Shown: piece after piece, positions 61,317-64,000 of the stretch
Position numbering within the stretch: position 1 is the stretch's first letter
Layout of the letters: every line of letters starts with the position of its first letter
Assembly: GCF_000170795.1 (NCBI RefSeq)
Contig: NZ_ABCM01000001.1
Coordinates: forward strand, 310,001-374,000
DNA: 64,000 bases
DNA from: Pedobacter sp. BAL39
GTDB taxonomy: Bacteria; Bacteroidota; Bacteroidia; Sphingobacteriales; Sphingobacteriaceae
Direction: 5' to 3'
The notes under the pieces: model-generated
What the model was told of the DNA's origin: nothing
The model's database searches: none
What the model saw: the letters and a program-made list of their open reading frames with translations, nothing else
Position numbers and translations under genes: made by a program

Positions 61317-64000
61317 ATGAAACATCAATTTACACTCATTATTATATTGGTAACCTTGTTTTTCAGCCAGGGTTATGCACAGGACCGAACCGTCACAGGT
61401 ACGGTAACGCAACAATCTGACCGCGTTCCGTTATCCGGCGTAGTCGTCACGGTAAAAGGCACCAAGAAAAGTACAGCTACCAATAGCGACGGTAAATATT
61501 CGATAGGGTTATCGGGTAATGAAAATACACTGATCTTCTCTTATGTCGGATTTCAACAGCAACAGGCAACCGTTAGCGGCAACATATACAATGTGCAGTT
61601 GGCCAGTGAAAATAACGACCTCAACGAAGTTGTCGTGGTCGCTTATGGAACTGCAAAAAAAGCCACCTATACCGGATCTGCATCCGTAGTAAACGCAAAA
61701 GAACTGGAAGGCAGACAAGTATCAAGTGTATCCAGATCTCTACAGGGACTGGTACCGGGATTACAGTCGGTCGCCTCTGCAGGTCAACCTGGCAGCGACG
61801 CCACCATCAGACTAAGGGGCATCGGCTCCGTTAATGCTTCCAGTGCACCACTTTATGTAGTAGATGGAGTGCCATTCTCGGGAAACATCAATTCCATCAG
61901 CAACAGCGAAATTCAATCGATCTCTGTCCTGAAAGATGCTTCGGCCAGTGCGCTGTATGGATCACGTGGTGCAAACGGAGTGATCATCATCACCACCAAA
62001 CAAGGAAAGCTGAACTCGAAACCAACAGTGACCTTAAATGTATCTACAGGTATTTCCAAACGTGCCATTAAAGATTACGACATGGTCAACAATGATCAGT
62101 ATTTTGAGCTCTATTGGGAAGCCTTAAGAAACAATCAGCTGGATCAGGGTAAGAACAGCGCCGATGCGGCGCAATATGCATCCGCAGAATTGGTCAACGC
62201 CTTAAAAATTAACCCTTACGGCAGCGCCTATCCTCAGCCGGTAGGACTGGATGGTAAACTTGTTCCGGGAGCAGTCTCTTTATGGAATGACGACTGGACG
62301 GAGTCACTTTCAAGAAACGGCGTACGCACGCAGGCAGAGATCGGCATCAGCGGGGGTAGTGAAGACTCTAAGTATTTCGTATCCGGTGGATACCTGGATG
62401 ATAAAGGTTTTATCGTCGGATCAGGCTTCAAGAGGTATAACGCAAGGGTAAACTACAGCACCAAGGTGAACAAATGGTTTGAGGCAGGCTTCAATGTCGC
62501 TGCAAATACCACCAGCCAGGATGCACCGCCACAATCCGACAGCGACCAGGGTAACTTTGCCAACTTCGGCAGGCTGGTATCTAACATATACCCCATTTAT
62601 GAGCACAACCCCGATGGCAGCTTAAAACTTGATGCCAACGGAGAGAAGGTTTATGATTTTGGAAACTATCGCCCAAGTGCAGCCGCCACAGGAAACAACC
62701 TCCTTGGATCCTCCGAGCTGAATAAATACAACAACAAACAAGACGCCATGATCTTCAGGGGCAACCTGCAGTTCAACCTGCTGGAAGGCCTGAAGCTGAA
62801 AAGCAGTGCCAATGCAGATTATGTCAGCCGTCTGAACCACTCTTACATCAATCCGGCTTTCGGATCCGGTATCACCGGAAAAGGTTCTGTAACTAAGGGT
62901 AGCTCCCGCTCAATGGGTATCACCATCAATAACCTGCTCGACTATACTTTCAAGATCGGTGATGTGCACAATTTTAATTTCCTCGGCGGACAGGAATTGT
63001 ACCTGCTGAATACTTCTGTGCTTTCAGGTTCGAGAAGTAACTTTGGCTTCCTTGGTAAAGATGAGCCCAATGCGGCTTCATTACTGAACAGCTTTACCGG
63101 CGGCTCAGATGAATACAAGCTGAGCAGTTTCCTCGGTAAGCTGGACTATAACTACGATCAGAAATATTTCTTCTCTGCCAGTTTCCGTAGAGATGGTTCT
63201 TCACGTTTCAGTCCGGACTCACGCTGGGGTAACTTCTGGTCCTTAGGTGCATCCTGGAATGCTACCGCCGAAGACTTCCTGAAGGAGACTACCTGGCTGA
63301 ACAATCTGACGGTACGTGCGAGTTATGGTGCACAAGGAAATGACAACCTGGGTAGTTATTATGCATACCAGGATCTGTATTCCATCTACAACAGTCTTGG
63401 CGAGGCAGGTCTGACCACTTCCAGGCTCCCAACACCGGGATTGAAATGGGAAAGTAACCTGAACTTCAATGCAGGCATCGACTTCGCCTTATTCGACAAC
63501 CGACTGAGCGGTACCTTCGAAGTCTATCAGCGTAAATCCAAAGACCTCCTGTTCAGCAGACCGCTGTCTCCCTCTCTGGGTTTTACCGCCATCGACGACA
63601 ACATCGGGTCGCTTAAAAACAATGGTTTCGAGGGACAGATCAACATCGTGCCCGTACTTACGGAGAACTTCAGGTGGGATTTTGGCATCAACTTCGGACA
63701 CTTCAAAAATAAAATCACGGAATTGCCACAGAAGGAGATCTTCTCCGGTACAGTTGGGCAGCTGGGTTCCACCAAAAAACTCGTTGTCGGCGGTTCTGTA
63801 TATGATTTTTTCATCCGCGAATGGGCCGGTGTCAATGCGACCACCGGAAAACCAGAATGGTATAAAACTAGTCCTGATGGCAGTAGAACGACCACATCGG
63901 TCTTTGCTGATGCAACGCAGTATTTCCAGGGATCAGCCCTACCTGATCTATATGGTGGTTTCAACAGTAATTTCAAATATAAACGTATAGAACTTTCCTT
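61317..64000 (+). CDS. SusC/RagA TonB-dependent receptor (3' end beyond window)
   Basis: An open frame of 894 codons without a stop up to the window edge. Signal peptide MKHQFTLIIILVTLFFSQGYAQ, then a carboxypeptidase-like domain (TVTGTVTQQSDRVPLSGVVV), the TonB-box-like NEVVVVAYG, the plug (VLKDASASALYGSRGANGVI) and barrel strands. It has no STN domain, unlike the other SusC here, so it is not expected to signal through FecR. It begins 79 bases after the M28 gene with no clear promoter or terminator between, so both probably belong to the riboswitch-controlled transcript. A SusD gene is expected just beyond the window. Confidence 0.93.
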   Translation, partial: MKHQFTLIIILVTLFFSQGYAQDRTVTGTVTQQSDRVPLSGVVVTVKGTKKSTATNSDGKYSIGLSGNENTLIFSYVGFQQQQATVSGNIYNVQLASENNDLNEVVVVAYGTAKKATYTGSASVVNAKELEGRQVSSVSRSLQGLVPGLQSVASAGQPGSDATIRLRGIGSVNASSAPLYVVDGVPFSGNINSISNSEIQSISVLKDASASALYGSRGANGVIIITTKQGKLNSKPTVTLNVSTGISKRAIKDYDMVNNDQYFELYWEALRNNQLDQGKNSADAAQYASAELVNALKINPYGSAYPQPVGLDGKLVPGAVSLWNDDWTESLSRNGVRTQAEIGISGGSEDSKYFVSGGYLDDKGFIVGSGFKRYNARVNYSTKVNKWFEAGFNVAANTTSQDAPPQSDSDQGNFANFGRLVSNIYPIYEHNPDGSLKLDANGEKVYDFGNYRPSAAATGNNLLGSSELNKYNNKQDAMIFRGNLQFNLLEGLKLKSSANADYVSRLNHSYINPAFGSGITGKGSVTKGSSRSMGITINNLLDYTFKIGDVHNFNFLGGQELYLLNTSVLSGSRSNFGFLGKDEPNAASLLNSFTGGSDEYKLSSFLGKLDYNYDQKYFFSASFRRDGSSRFSPDSRWGNFWSLGASWNATAEDFLKETTWLNNLTVRASYGAQGNDNLGSYYAYQDLYSIYNSLGEAGLTTSRLPTPGLKWESNLNFNAGIDFALFDNRLSGTFEVYQRKSKDLLFSRPLSPSLGFTAIDDNIGSLKNNGFEGQINIVPVLTENFRWDFGINFGHFKNKITELPQKEIFSGTVGQLGSTKKLVVGGSVYDFFIREWAGVNATTGKPEWYKTSPDGSRTTTSVFADATQYFQGSALPDLYGGFNSNFKYKRIELS

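Overview
The window comes from a Gram-negative member of the Bacteroidota, most likely Sphingobacteriaceae and close to Pedobacter. The reasons are SusC/SusD outer-membrane pairs, a FecI/FecR-type sigma/anti-sigma pair, promoters of the TTG-N19/20-TAnnTTTG type, a 59-residue Hc1-like histone gene, a PASTA-bearing FtsI, a division/cell-wall cluster without ddl or murF, and a rrn operon in the order 16S-Ile-Ala-23S-5S. This placement is inferred from gene content only; no database was searched.

Layout. 1-9.2 kb: a possible gene running off the left edge, a penicillin-acylase-family hydrolase, a small membrane protein and a LuxE-like adenylating enzyme, then tyrS (minus), an ACP-phosphodiesterase-like gene and a ligA-dapA pair. 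9.3-11 kb: a 59-aa histone-H1-like gene and an alpha-oxoamine synthase (serine palmitoyltransferase/BioF/Kbl family). 11.1-27 kb: a compact leftward division and cell-wall cluster, mraZ-rsmH-ftsL-ftsI-murE-mraY-murD-ftsW-murG-murC-ftsQ-ftsA-ftsZ, many genes overlapping by a few bases, headed by a 10-bp-periodic repeat that looks like an MraZ operator. 27-30 kb: glycolytic pgk and gap with a GNAT gene between them. 30-38 kb: MFS transporter, M1 peptidase, obgE, adk, a PfkB sugar kinase, an aldo/keto reductase and a Qnr-like pentapeptide-repeat protein.

38-50 kb is a nutrient-acquisition locus, all leftward: sigma factor, FecR anti-sigma, SusC with an N-terminal STN signalling domain, SusD, a DUF4843 lipoprotein, a PKD-like lipoprotein (its signal peptide frameshifted in this sequence), a TlpA-like thioredoxin protein and an alpha/beta hydrolase. 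50.5-56.2 kb is a complete leftward rrn operon with two tandem promoters. 56.2-58.6 kb holds a repeat-rich non-coding stretch, a LacI-type regulator, a possible gene remnant and tRNA-Leu(UAG).

The right end (58.7-64 kb, plus strand) is the most interesting part: a convincing SAM-I (S-box) riboswitch lies directly upstream of a secreted M28 peptidase (PSMA/glutamate carboxypeptidase II type), followed 79 bp later by a second SusC-like TonB-dependent receptor, truncated by the window edge. This suggests that peptide breakdown and outer-membrane uptake are controlled by S-adenosylmethionine, i.e. a methionine- or sulfur-scavenging system.
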